NCBI RefSeq assembly: GCF_902167145.1 | Contig: NC_050105.1 | Span: 115,833,898-115,897,897 of the forward strand | Reading direction: 5' to 3' | Origin: Zea mays | Lineage: Eukaryota > Streptophyta > Magnoliopsida > Poales > Poaceae | DNA: 64,000 nucleotides | Shown: positions 43,801-53,176 of the stretch, in pieces | How the letters are laid out: the number at the start of each line of letters is the position of its first letter | Numbering within the stretch: position 1 is the first letter of the stretch | Notes under the pieces: generated by a model | Told to the model about the DNA's origin: nothing | What the model saw: only the letters and a program-made list of their open reading frames with translations | Database searches by the model: none | Position numbers and translations under genes: made by a program

Positions 43801-44032
43801 GTTTTTAGGTTAAGTTCGACGGTGTTCACGTGGCCCACGAATTTAAGTTTAGAACGTGAGTACCCACGTTCCTAATATGATAAATTCGACGGTTTTATCA
43901 CGGGCCCACGAATTTAATATAAAAACGTCGGTACCCACGTTCTTAAATTAGCCCACGAACATAACTAAATTAAGAACGTCGGTACCCACGTTCTTAAATT
44001 AACCCACGAACATTTATTAGTTTCTTGTAGTG
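43801..44032. repeat. Right subterminal repeats and TIR of CACTA-2
   Basis: Words TTCGACGG, AACGTGGGTACC and CCCACGAA recur to the TIR at 44019-44032. The GC-rich 43601-43800 stretch just inside has no supported gene; it may be 5' flank of the captured GTPase. Confidence 0.88.
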
Positions 44033-45275
44033 GGCGATCCGGGGCTGCAGGCGTCACGTCCCGTGTGCGCCCGGTGTGGACCGAGGCCTCCCGCATGAGT
44101 CGGGAAGTCATTGCGCGATGCTCCGGGGGGCACCCTTGCCTTCGGGAGGCAGAGCTTTCGGCCCGTCGGACCGCGGCATCCTCCAGAAGATTCTTGAGTT
44201 CTCCCTGGATACGCCGCCCCTCGGTGGTGGATGGCTCCAGCATTGCTCGGAGTAGTATTGCCGCTGTAGCTAGATTCTGGCCGACCCCGCTGGAGGCCGG
44301 GGGCAGCCTTGCCCTGGCATCGTCAACGATACGGCGCTGGACGTCCCTGGCCCGATGACGCGCTTCTCCGGCGAGTGCTCGGCCTGCCCACTCCTGCTCG
44401 ATGTTTTGCCGGAGCTGCACAAGTTGCCCTGCTTCCTCGTCGAGCTTGGCCTACATCTCGCGGATTTGCTCGAGCTGTGTGTCCTGACCCCCCATAGGGA
44501 CTGGGACCACAGCTAGCTCCCGCGGGATGTCAACGCGAGAAGCAGGCACAGGGGGATCGTCATCCTCCGGCATACCGAGGTGGTTGCCTTCGTCGCGACC
44601 CCCTAGATCGACGTGGAAACATTCGTGACTTGGGCCACAACCCTCATCGTCAAGGTTGTGGCCATCATCAGAGCAACCGGAGAGGCAGTAGTCACATGTG
44701 GCCATGAAGTCTCGCACGGCACTGGGATCATGGATCCCGGAGAAATCCCAACCGGAGTCGGGACCGTCCTCTTCCTTGGAACACGGGGGCCCGTAGATTG
44801 AGACGGTCGTCAGTCGGTCCCAAGACGACCACATATGGTACCCCGGAAGGTTAGGGTATGCCTTTACGAAAGCGCTCACCGAAGCGGGGTCGCTTGGTGG
44901 ATCGAAGCTGAATCTAAAAGGCAAAGGGTGGAAAACGGACGGTACCTCTTGATTGATGGATGGTGACGAAGTCGCGTCGGGGACGGACTGCACCGTTATC
45001 TCAGGTACGAGGCTAACGCCCAGCAAGCCCTTCACGAGTGTGCTGGCGTCATCTGTCCGCTTGGGGTTGGCATGTTGCGGGGAAGCGACGTCCGTCGTTG
45101 TCTCAGGCGCGAGGACAACGCCCGACATGTCCCCCGCTGGGGTGCCGGTGCCGTCGACTCGCTCTGGAGCGACAGCCGACGAGGTGCCGCCTCCTGCCTG
45201 GCCATGGTTGCCCCGTCTCCTCCTCCTGCGGCGAGGAGGGTGGCGAGACAAACCGGGATGCTGCTCTTCCGCCAC
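44033..45275 (-). pseudogene. gag: Gag N-terminal region of Huck/Flip-like element
   Basis: From ATG 45275 the frame encodes a basic start (RHPPRRRRRRRGNHG), an acidic, P/S-rich middle (FHPLPFRFSFDPPSDPASVS) and, after a TAG at 44451-44453, a coiled-coil-like part (KLDEEAGQLVQLRQNIEQEW). It is in frame with the gag core right of CACTA-2 once the transposon is ignored. The stop replaces a probable CAG. This N-terminal extension precedes the gag domain in Huck-type elements. Confidence 0.75.
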
Positions 45276-45488
45276 GGGGGAAGACGTCGTCGAGTTCGCC
45301 GCCGCCGGGCGAGCTGACGACCGTCGTGGTTGCTGTCGCGCTGCGGGGGGAGGAGTACCATGTCGTAGCTACCGTCGAGGGACATGAACTCGAGACTCCC
45401 GAAGCGGAGCACCGTCCCGGGCTGAAGAGATTGTTGTAAAGTACCCATCTGGAACTCAACGGGAAGTTGTTCGTTAACACGCAACAGG

Positions 45489-45506
45489 CCCCTACCTGGC
45501 GCGCCA
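45489..45506 (-). promoter_or_regulatory. Primer-binding site of Huck/Flip-like element
   Basis: Element-strand TGGCGCGCCAGGTAGGGG, two bases inside the 5' LTR. The tRNA was not assigned with certainty. Confidence 0.7.
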
Positions 45507-45508
45507 AC

Positions 45509-46737
45509 TGTCGGCGTTTCGACCCTGGGGGTCCCTGGACCGACGAGTAAATTTGTCGCTGCGTGTCCCAGCCCAGATGGGTTGGCGCAAGATGGAACAC
45601 AAGGGGGAAACGCGGCTCGTGTTATCTCGCACCAGGGGGTGTGCTCGTAGTAGGGGTTACAAGCGTTCGCGCGAGAGAGAGAGTGAGCCTGTTCGTTAGC
45701 TCGTTCTCCTGCGCGACCTTCCGCATGAAGGCCCTGGACCTCCCTTTTATAGATGCAAGGAGAGGGTTCAGATGTACAATGGGGGGTGTAGCTAGGCGCT
45801 AACGTGTCTGGCAGGAAAGTGCCTGAGCCCTGTGTACATGCCAACGTGACTGTCGGAGAAGTGCTTGAGCCCTGCATAGGCGATAACGTGGCCGTCGAAG
45901 AAGTGCCTGAGCCCTGTAGAAGCACAGCTGTCGGTGCTGCTGGGATCCTGCTGACGTCTCCTTGCTTCTGTAGGGTGTTGAGAGCCGCCGTTGTCATGGA
46001 CGCACGCGGGGAGCCATCATTGCATGTTTCCGGGACGAGCCAGATGGGACGCCGGTCTTGTTCCCTCATAGCCTGAGCTAGCTAGGGGTAGGGTAATGAT
46101 GTATCCCTTGTGGCGTGGTCGGTCCAAGCCCTGGGTCGGGCGAGGCGGAGACTTCTCCTGAGGCCGAGGCCGGGGTCGAGCGAGGACGCGATTCCTCCCG
46201 AGGCCGAGGCCTAAGGTCGGGCGAGGCGGAGCTTCCTTGTGCGCCCGAGGCTGAACTTTGCTATTGTCAGCCTTCCCCGGGTGGCTGGCACAACAGTCGG
46301 AGCGGGGTGAGAGGCGCTGTTTTCCTGTCAGATCGGTCAGTGAAAGGGCGAAGTGACTGCGGTCACTTCGACCTTGCCGACTGAGGCGCGCGTGTCAGGA
46401 TAAGGTGTCAGGCGATCCTCGCATTGTATGCGCCTGCGATACGGTCGGTTGGAGAGGCGATTTGGCCAAGGTTGCTTCTCGACGAAGCCTGCCCGAGCTG
46501 GGCCTCGGGTGTGCCGAGGGTGCGCCCACTGCCTAAGGAGGCCCTCGGACGAGACGTAACTTCGTCCGGGACTACAGTTCTCGCCCGAGGCTGGGCTCGG
46601 GCGGGGCGAGATCGCGTCCCTTGGGTAGACGAAGCCTTGACCTGAACCGTGCCCATCAGTCTTTGCAGTTTGCGCTGAGGGTGGTTACCAGCCATGTTTA
46701 GGAGTGTTGGGGGTACCCCTAATTACGGTACCCGACA
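45509..46737 (-). repeat. 5' LTR of Huck/Flip-like element
   Basis: Begins TGTCGGCGTTTCGACC, ends GGTACCCGACA. Similar to 28143-29426 throughout but with scattered substitutions and one GAGGCCGAGGC-type repeat unit fewer. The TATA complement is near 45744-45752. Target copy ATAGC at 46738-46742. Confidence 0.9.
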
Positions 46738-46887
46738 ATAGCTATCACTGATAAATATGTAATTGTTTTCCATAATGAATAGATTTTGGTTTCTAGCGTT
46801 AGTGATGGAATCAAAATGGAAAATGTGCTTTTTAATAAGTAAAAGCGACTCTGTGTTGACAGAAAAGAGAAAAGAAAAGAATAAAGA

Positions 46888-47275
46888 ACCAACCCAAGAT
46901 AGATCCCTTGCCCTGCATCTCCTCGAGCAGCTTCAGCGCCCCGAGCGCGTCACCCTTGACGCACATCCTGTTCATGAGTGAGGTGTAGGTGACGACGTTC
47001 GGGAGGTGGCCCTCCGCGGCCATGTCGTCGAGGAAAGCCCTGGCCTTGGCGACCATCCTGGCGCGCGCGAGGCCGAAGATGAGCGTGTTGTAGGTGACGA
47101 GGTCGCGGTCCACGTCGTCGCTCCTCATCTGTCGGAACACCCTGAGGACGGCCCTGGGGTCGTCCGCCGCGACGTTCGCCTTCATCAGCGCGTTGTAGAG
47201 GTGCGCGTCGGCGCGGATGTCGTGGTCCCTGAGAACCGGGAGGACGCGGGAGATCTCGTGCAGCTCGCCACGGCC
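46888..47275 (-). pseudogene. Pentatricopeptide-repeat (PPR) protein fragment
   Basis: The frame reads RADAHLYNALMKANVAADDP, then FRQMRSDDVDRDLVTYNTLI, GLARARMVAKARAFLDDMAA and HLPNVVTYTSLMNRMCVKGD: three to four P-type PPR motifs (35-residue period, VTYNTLI/VVTYTSLM signatures). PPR proteins bind organellar RNA. Upstream, the frame meets a TGA just beyond VDRTPAGRGELHEIS, and the GC-rich 47300-47810 stretch is open only in another frame, so the 5' part is shifted or unrelated. Downstream the motif series stops at EEMQGKG near a possible donor. It appears to be cargo of a Helitron whose 5' end is at 47830. Confidence 0.8.
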
Positions 47276-47810
47276 TGCCGGTGTGCGATCGACACGAATC
47301 GTCCGTCGGTCTCATCGGCCTTTCGCCTTCTAGGAAACGGAGTCGTCGCTCCATCGGTGCCGTTGAGCCAATTGCGAACGGGGAGGATGCTGACGCGGCG
47401 GACGGGGGTGGGCGCATCGCGCGAAGTGGGCGACGGGGAGGTGCTTCGAGGGGGTGGGGTGGCCGACGGGGAGGTGCGTCGAGGGGGGATGGGGGGCGGC
47501 GGCGCGATTGCATCGGTGGGAGGGAAGATGCGAGGGGTTTGGCTGAGTTTTGAGTATGGGCTTGGGCGCGAGGAGGCGGTGTCGTAGGGTGTGGTAGGGG
47601 GCAGGCTGGGTCGCGCGGAGGTCGCGCGATTCGCGGCAACGAGGGATGCGGATGGGGATGGGGCGACGGCGGCTCACGCGGGGTGGGGGAGGGGGAGGCG
47701 GGGGGACGAACGTGGGCGTGGGTGGACGGACGGTGTGGATTCATGGAAGCGAACAGATGGTGCAGATTCACCGAAGGCAGAACCAGAGAAGGCAGGCTAC
47801 CCCTTACCAT
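47276..47810. other. GC-rich 5' flank of the PPR fragment
   Basis: R/P-rich frames on both strands reflect base composition and short repeats (GGGGAGGTGC(T/G)TCGAGGGGG near 47435 and 47478). PPPSAASASSPFAIGSTAPM on the minus strand could be a transit-peptide-like leader of the PPR gene in a shifted frame, but this is weak. Confidence 0.4.
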
Positions 47811-47830
47811 CTTAATATAGTAGTATAGAT
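47811..47830 (-). mobile_element. Probable Helitron 5' terminus
   Basis: On the minus strand the sequence is A followed by TCTATACTACTATATTAAGA, fitting the plant Helitron start (TC then T/A-rich with CTACTA) inserted after an A. It would carry the PPR fragment to its left. The expected 3' end (hairpin then CTRRT) would be beyond the Huck/Flip-like and Sirevirus insertions and was not found. Confidence 0.5.
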
Positions 47831-47850
47831 TTTATGTTATTATTATCTTA

Positions 47851-48047
47851 GGGGGTGTTTGATTGCACTAGAACTAATAGTTAGTGGCTAAAATTAGTTA
47901 AGACATCCAAACACTCTAGCTAATAGTTTAGCTATTAGGTATTTTTAGTAAATTAGTTAATAGTTAAATAGTTATTTGTTAGCTAGCTAATTCTACTAAC
48001 AATTTTTAGCCAACTAATTATTAGTTCTAGTGCATTCAAATATCCCC
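47851..48047. mobile_element. Tourist-like (PIF/Harbinger) MITE
   Basis: About 197 bp with inverted ends GGGGGTGTTTGATTGCACTA and, reversed from the right, GGGGATATTTGAATGCACTA, continuing in similarity through AGAACTAATA; flanked by TTA on both sides (47848-47850 and 48048-48050). AT-rich, no coding. Confidence 0.88.
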
Positions 48048-48147
48048 TTAGTCCGCATTCTGATAAATATATATAGAAACTGTTAAGAGTACGGACGGAT
48101 AGGGAGGAGTGGATGGAAGGCGCGATCAGCAGCCTCCTGCCCTCCTC

Positions 48148-49144
48148 GACGTCTACACGAACCGATTTGGGCAACTCAACCGGGGAAACCTGCAGGGTCG
48201 GGAATGAGATGACGTGGTCGGCGCCGTGGTCAACGGGCAGGCCATGAGAGTGGAGCAATGTAAGAACAAGATCGACAACCTTAACAAACACTACAAGATG
48301 GAGTGCCAGGGGCTCACCAGTTCCGGTGGGGGGCCATCAGCCACTGGCCCTGGTTCAAAAAGATGGACAAACTCTGTGTCTCCTGCCTCCTCGAAGCCTC
48401 TTGCTGCTGCCGAGGATGAGAAACCTAGACAGCAGCGTGGCAAAAAGGTGGTCCTGTTTTACACCATTGCTTGACCAGTTTGGAGATCTACGATGTCTTA
48501 GCTAATGTTTGTTGCAGTAGGTATCCGATTTCCAACACTAGCCCTCCTACTGGGGTTGTTAGCTCCAGAGCGATTCCTCTTTCAAATCCAAGATGGAAGA
48601 GGGTGCTTCTGAAGATTGGGGACACTGCCTTATATGGAGCAGCTCCTCAAAATGTTGATCCCAAGGTAGTTTATATTAGCTGATGGTGACAGATCTATTT
48701 TGATGCTTCCCTAGTTGTTTTTGTACTACAATTTTGTCACTTTGTCAGGTGATTATGCTGATTGCTAGAGGAGTTCAAGTGGCGTGCCATCATGGTGTGG
48801 AGGTAAATAGAGAGTACATCCATTTCAGAGACACATTTTTCTGATATCAGGGAACACTTGTCAAGTTAATATTACTTCCAATCCTATCAGGTGGCAATCG
48901 TGGGGCAGGTAGGGGTAGTAATGGATCGTGATCCAAGTGATTCTTCACAAAATGATAGGGCTCCAACAAATTTTAGTTTAAAAATGAATAAAAATATGAC
49001 TTTTAATTCGATCCGACCCTTAAATTTTATATTGTAAAATTTAGAGCATATTGTTACCCATAGGTGTAGGAGGGCGGAATATATTCTGCTATGACAATTA
49101 GGTAGCTGCAACAGGCACTGATCGAGCCTCAACATATCCAATTG
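48148..49144 (+). pseudogene. Trihelix plus uridylate-kinase-like gene, intron-containing pseudogene
   Basis: Exon 1 (about 48148-48450): YTNRFGQLNRGNLQG, then VNGQAMRVEQCKNKIDNLN, the C-terminal part of an ASIL-type trihelix domain, with SHWPWFKKM in a shifted frame and TGA for a Trp near 48207. Exon 2 (48518-48665): NPRWKRVLLKIGDTALYGAA, the start of an amino-acid-kinase/UMP-kinase fold. Exon 3 (48749-48802): VIMLIARGVQVACHHGVE. Exon 4 (from 48891): VAIVG, a MITE, then GGRNIFC and VAATGTDRASTYPIG with a stop. Plant genes joining these two domains exist (for example Arabidopsis At3g10030). Introns are retained, so this is a DNA-level copy, not a retroposed one. The transcript cannot encode a protein. 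Confidence 0.82.
48910..49062. mobile_element. hAT-like MITE in exon 4 of the kinase pseudogene
   Basis: 153 bp; ends TAGGGGTAGTAATGG and, reversed, TATGGGTAACAATATG. Flanking 8-mers GGGGCAGG (48902-48909) and GGTGTAGG (49063-49070) match at 6 of 8 positions, fitting an aged 8 bp hAT duplication. It splits the conserved VGGRN codons of the kinase. Confidence 0.7.
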
Positions 49145-49942
49145 GGTAATTTTCTGCCATCGCCACTTCCCTTACTTTTGATCTATGTCTTCCTTCTGTT
49201 CTGCTCTACACTTCTGATCATACAACAGGAATCAGGAATAATGATGAGCATGCAACAAAAGTATGTGGATGGGTCCTGGACTACTAGCAAGTTGTCAGTT
49301 CTTCTAATGCAGACATCGGTGGTTGTGCTGGTGAATGTTGATAGTATAGGACTCGGGTGTGGATTGTTTTCTTCTGTTTTTATTCAAGACCAAACTATAA
49401 CCGGTGAAGTTTATTGTGTGATTCTACAACGTTGTCACCTCTGCCTACGTGTCTGGTGGTGCCGGGGAGCGGGTGTGGATTGTTTTCTTCTGTTTTTATT
49501 TTTGTCATGATCAAACTTCAAAAACTAAGCACTAGGGTCAACTGTGTTATATGTTGTTGTATCTGTGATGGAGTACAAGAAGCTATGTAGAGTTGTCAAC
49601 TCAGGTCACCAACTTGTTGACAAGCAACCGTACAACTAATGCACAAACGTAGAGATGGGAAGACTTTTTAAAAAAAAGTATCCCCAAAGTATGAGGTTTG
49701 TTTCAACAAAGGAAAATTAAAAAAAAGTCTTCTACTTCTATATTTGTATCTTAGTTACACGATTACACCATTATGTATAATTACACCAGATCTATTCACA
49801 TGACATGACAACAATATAGGCAACTACGTACTATTAGGCCGATTTTGCGTCAACAAGATGAGCTTTGGCCCCAGGAGAAATATGTTATATGTATACAATT
49901 CGCCTGTAGCAGTCATAATAATGAAACATTATATATAGAGGT
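49145..49942. other. Unassigned low-complexity flank
   Basis: Apart from a possible last intron and exon of the kinase pseudogene (acceptor ACAACAG near 49230), nothing is recognised. A short duplication, GTGTGGATTGTTTTCTTCTG, occurs near 49357 and 49472. Confidence 0.5.
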
Positions 49943-50554
49943 TGTTGAGAGCCTTATTCCTTCGAAGGTCCTCAAAACACTTCGGTTTTTTTATCTTCTT
50001 TCACATTTTCGAAGGAGGAAACTTTGGGCCGATACCATATGCTCGTGAATGACGGAGCAAGGAAGTACCAACAGGCACCTTCAGAGTTTAGTCTACAAGT
50101 CGAAAGAGAGAAATGACAGTTTCGCCATTGGCATGTAGAATAGACTGATTGTATACGCCTAAAGTCATAATTGTAATTTCACCAAAGCTGCACCGTGACT
50201 ATAAATAGAGGAACAATGCCATGCATAAATTACGTTTTTTCGAACCCTGAGCACTGGATCACTCAGCCTATGAAGACACCTTCGAACCGTAGCTCATGTG
50301 AAGCCGAAGGTACATTTATAATTGTCTAATATTTTGCAAGGAACGAAATAAATACAAGTGTGCACATCCAGATGAGTGATATGTTTTGCTTTTCTTACAC
50401 ACGGTTTTCATTACCTTTGTTGTAATATCCTATTACCTTCTCCCTTTAATTAATCTTTATAGAGGGATTAATTAGAGGGAAAAGCTTCTATTTAATGACT
50501 TGTGTTGCCTTGTCTTTTGATATCTTTTAGAGACCAAAAAACAAGTAACCAACA
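49943..50554 (+). repeat. LTR of a Grande-like element (remnant, 5' LTR on plus strand)
   Basis: Starts TGTTGAGAGCC, ends AACCAACA followed by TTGGCG, the start of the same primer-binding sequence as in the 5407-12843 element. CTTCGAAGG words and a TATA box CTATAAATAG (50199-50208) are also shared in style. About 612 bp. The matching 3' LTR is not in the window. Confidence 0.7.
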
Positions 50555-50562
50555 TTGGCGTC

Positions 50563-50865
50563 TGTAACACCCCGTCCACTCCCAGATCGGCATCACTTAC
50601 TCATGGCAGCTCTCTAGGATCATATATTGTCCCCACACACCAACACGAGTCTTTTGTGCGCACTTTGTCCTTACTCATGTGCACCCGAGAAAACTTCTCG
50701 GTCGGTCACCCATCCCAAATTGCTCTAAGTCAAGCACGCTTAACTTGGAGGTTCTTTCGAGATAGGCTTCCGAAAAAGAAGATGCACCTTGTTGGTATGG
50801 ATACTCTATTATTTCTATTAAGCCTTGGGCTAGGATATCACCATCCTAGGGGCCAGGATATCACA
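50563..50865 (-). mobile_element. Cassandra TRIM solo LTR (5S-rRNA-like promoter)
   Basis: 303 bp with ends TGTAACACCCC and GGATATCACA in window orientation. On the minus strand it contains AAGTTAAGCGTGCTTG (50731-50746) and GGGATGGGTGACC (50704-50716), matching 5S rRNA box A and box C in order. 5S-derived LTRs define Cassandra elements. Flanks GCGTC (50558-50562) and ACGCC (50866-50870) fit an original GCGCC duplication with one transition in each copy. It interrupts the PBS of the Grande-like remnant. Confidence 0.85.
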
Positions 50866-50870
50866 ACGCC

Positions 50871-51504
50871 CACCTCCGATGAACCTACTTCCACGTTCAC
50901 GAAAGCTTTGTCATTTCACTATTGAAGAGCATGGCATATGTTGATGCTTCGTCAATAAGTTTGAAAAAGATTATCCTCCCAATCACGGGAGGTTCAAGTT
51001 TTGAACCAACCAACAAAAGCAGAAGAATGAAGCTCAGTGAAGGGTACAACATGTTGGAGTCCAAGGGCCCTTCATCAAATCCAAGTGGTCTCATATGCCA
51101 ATTACTGTCTCCCAAGAGGACCTTCAGTTAAGGGATTACCCGCACAATGATGCAATGATTATATATTGTATCATCAAAGGATTTTTAGTCCACAATGTGT
51201 TGGTGGATACATGCAGTGCAGTAGACATTATTTTTGCTAAAGCTTCCAGATAGATGCAAGAACCAGATGACAAAATACAAGATGCAATGCATCCTCTATA
51301 TGGCTTCAGAGGAAAGCAGATAACGACACTTGGTAAAATACCAATGTCGGTTACCTTCGGCTATATCCACAGTACAAGAACTGAGGAAATCATATTTGAC
51401 ATAGTTGACATGGAATACCCCTATAAATATAATCATTGGCAGAGGAACATTGAATACCTTCGAAGTCGTGCTACATCCAGAATACCTTTGCATGAAAATA
51501 CCAT
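50871..51504 (+). pseudogene. pol: Protease-region remnant of the Grande-like element
   Basis: From about 51110 frames read YPHNDAMIIYCIIKGFLVHN, then NVLVDTCSAVDIIFAKA (protease active-site region, DTCS in place of DTGS), and after a TAG at 51252 GKIPMSVTFGY and EEIIFDIVDMEYPY. The conserved IIGRGTLNTFEVVLHPEYLC follows in a second frame (from about 51430), so there is a frameshift. Gag is almost wholly deleted (50871-51090 only has scraps). Cut at 51504 by the Huck-like LTR. Confidence 0.75.
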
Positions 51505-53176
51505 TGTCGGCGTTTCGAAACCCGGGGGTCCCTGGACCGACGAGTAAATTGTCGCCGCGTGCCCCAGCCCAGATGGGTCGGCGCGAGACGGAGCGCGAAG
51601 GGGGGAGGCAGCCGGAGGGAGACGGGCGTGAGAGGTGGAATCCCGCGGCCTTCGTGTTTGTCCCGCGCCCAGGTCGGGTGCGCTTGCAGTAGGGGGTTAC
51701 AAGCGTCCACGCGGGAGTGAGCGAGCGGCCTCACGCGAGCGCCGTCCCGTCCTTCCCCGCACGGCCAACCCTCTGTAAGAGGGCCCTGGTCCTTCCTTTT
51801 ATAGGCGTAAGGAGAGGATCCAGGTGTACAATGGGGGGTGTAGCAGTGTGCTAACGTGTCTAGCGGAGGAGAGCTAGCGCCCTAAGTACATGCCATCGTG
51901 GCAGCCGGAGAGGTTTTGGCACCCGGTTCGTGTGGTGTCGTGGCCCTCGGAGGAGCGCTGGAGCCTGGCGGAAGGACAGCTGTCGGGGCTGTCGAGTCCT
52001 TGCTGACGTCCTCTTGCTTCCGTAAGGGGGCTGAGAGCCGCCGTCGTCATAGGGCGTGCGGGGCGCCATCATTACTTGTCTGGCGGAGAGAGCCAGACGG
52101 GACGCCGGTCTTGTTCCCCGTAGCCTGAGTCAGCTTGGGGTAGGGTAATGATGGCGCCTCCTATTGACGTGGTCGGTCCGTGCCCTGGGTTGGGCGATGT
52201 GGAGGCTCCTCCGAGGTCGAGGTCGAGTATGTCTTCCGAGGCCGAGGACGAGTTCGAGCCCCTGGGTCGGGCGAGGCGGAGACCGTCGGCTGAGGCCAGG
52301 GCTGAGTCCGAGCCCTGGGGTCGGGCAGAGCGGAGTTCGCCGTCTTCCGGGGCTGAGCCCGAGTCCGAGCCCTGGGGTCGGGCAGAGCGGAGTTCGCCGT
52401 CTTCCGGGGCTGAGCCCGAGTCCGAGCCCTAGGGTCGGGCGGAGCGGAGTTCGTCGTCTTCCGGGGCTGAGCCCGAGTCCGAGCCCTGGGGTCGAGCGGA
52501 GCGGAGTTCGCCGTCTTCCGGGGCTGAGCCCGAGTCCGAGCCCTGGGGTCAGGCGGAGCAGAGTTCATCGTCTTCCGGGGCTGAGCCCGAGTCCGAGCCC
52601 TGGGGTCGGGCGGAGCGGAGTTCGCTGTCTTCCGGGGCTGAGCCCGAGTCCGAGCCATGGGGTCGGGCGAAGCGGAGTTTCCCATGGCGCCTAGGGCCGG
52701 GCTTGGCCGCTGTCAGCCTCACTCTGTCGAGTGGCACAGCAGTCAGAGCGGCGCAGGCGGCGCTGTCCTTTTGTCAGACCGGTCAGTGGAGCGGCGAAGT
52801 GACTGCGATCACTTCGGCTCTGTCGACTGGAGGGCGTGCGTCAGGATAAAGGTGTCAGGCCACCTTTGCATTAAATGCCCCTGCGATTTGGTCGGTTGGC
52901 GTGGCGATTTGGCCAAGGTTGCTTCTTGGTGAAGACTGGGCTTGGGCGAGCCGAAGGTGTGTCCGTTGCTGGAGGGGGGCCTCGGGCGAGACGTAGATCC
53001 TCCGGGGTCGGCTGCCCTTGCCCGAGGCTGGGCTCGGGCGAGGCGTGATCGCGTCCCTCGAATGGACCGATCCTTGACTTAGTCGCACCCATCAGGCCTT
53101 TGCAGCTTTGTGCTGATGGGGGTTACCAGCTGAGATTTAGGAGCCTTGAGGGTACCCCTAATTATGGTCCCCGACA
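51505..53176 (-). repeat. 3' LTR of Huck-like element
   Basis: 1672 bp, TGTCGGCGTTTCG to GTCCCCGACA in window orientation. The first 350 bases and last 450 bases resemble the LTR at 28143, but the middle is expanded by a 57 bp tandem array. TATA complement TTTTATA at 51797-51803. Followed by GTAGCCCCCGAGCC, the polypurine tract complement. Confidence 0.9.
52267..52680. repeat. 57 bp tandem array in Huck-like LTR
   Basis: Units start at about 52321, 52378, 52435, 52492, 52549, 52606 and 52663 (preceded by a diverged 54 bp unit at about 52267), each containing GGAGTTCGCCGTCTTCCGG and GAGCCCGAGTCCGAGCC. Since 57 is a multiple of three, long repetitive frames open on both strands; I do not regard them as genes. 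Confidence 0.9.

Larger units (their letters stand above)
38659..44032. mobile_element. CACTA-2: non-autonomous CACTA transposon carrying Argonaute and DAR-GTPase gene pieces
   Basis: Left end CACTACAAGAAACT (38659-38672) and right end AGTTTCTTGTAGTG (44019-44032) are perfect 14 bp inverted repeats, flanked by GGC on both sides (38656-38658 and 44033-44035): the 3 bp duplication of CACTA insertions. It lies in gag of the Huck/Flip-like element. Inside there is no transposase; instead, host-derived exons of two genes lie on the minus strand (40502-43600). Subterminal repeat arrays flank the cargo. It is 5374 bp in length. Confidence 0.95.
28143..46737 (-). mobile_element. Huck/Flip-like Ty3/Gypsy (Tat lineage) element, old, interrupted by CACTA-2
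   Basis: LTRs 28143-29426 (1284 bp) and 45509-46737 (1229 bp), flanked by ACAGC and ATAGC, which differ by one C/T transition. Order on the minus strand: 5' LTR, PBS, gag leader region, (CACTA-2), gag and protease, RT and RNase H, archaeal-type RNase H, integrase, then a 4 kb non-coding 3' spacer and 3' LTR. The extra RNase H and the large 3' spacer mark the Tat lineage. Gag and pol have many stops, and the LTRs differ in substitutions and in one repeat unit, so it is an old dead copy. Confidence 0.9.

Noticed and set aside
38659..44032. Argonaute pieces as a functional resident gene
   Set aside because: They lie between CACTA ends with target duplications, lack N and PAZ domains, and carry a frameshift and a stop near the C-terminus.
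47330..47828. Arg/Pro-rich long frames around the PPR fragment as a gene
   Set aside because: Composition driven; they overlap on both strands and are out of frame with the PPR motifs.
50690..50815. 5S rRNA gene
   Set aside because: Only box A and box C stretches match; the segment lies within TG...CA ends with decayed target duplications, which is a Cassandra LTR.
52161..52694. Long repetitive open frames on both strands (174 and 176 codons)
   Set aside because: They arise from 57 bp tandem repeats inside an LTR; frame-preserving repeat length explains both strands being open.
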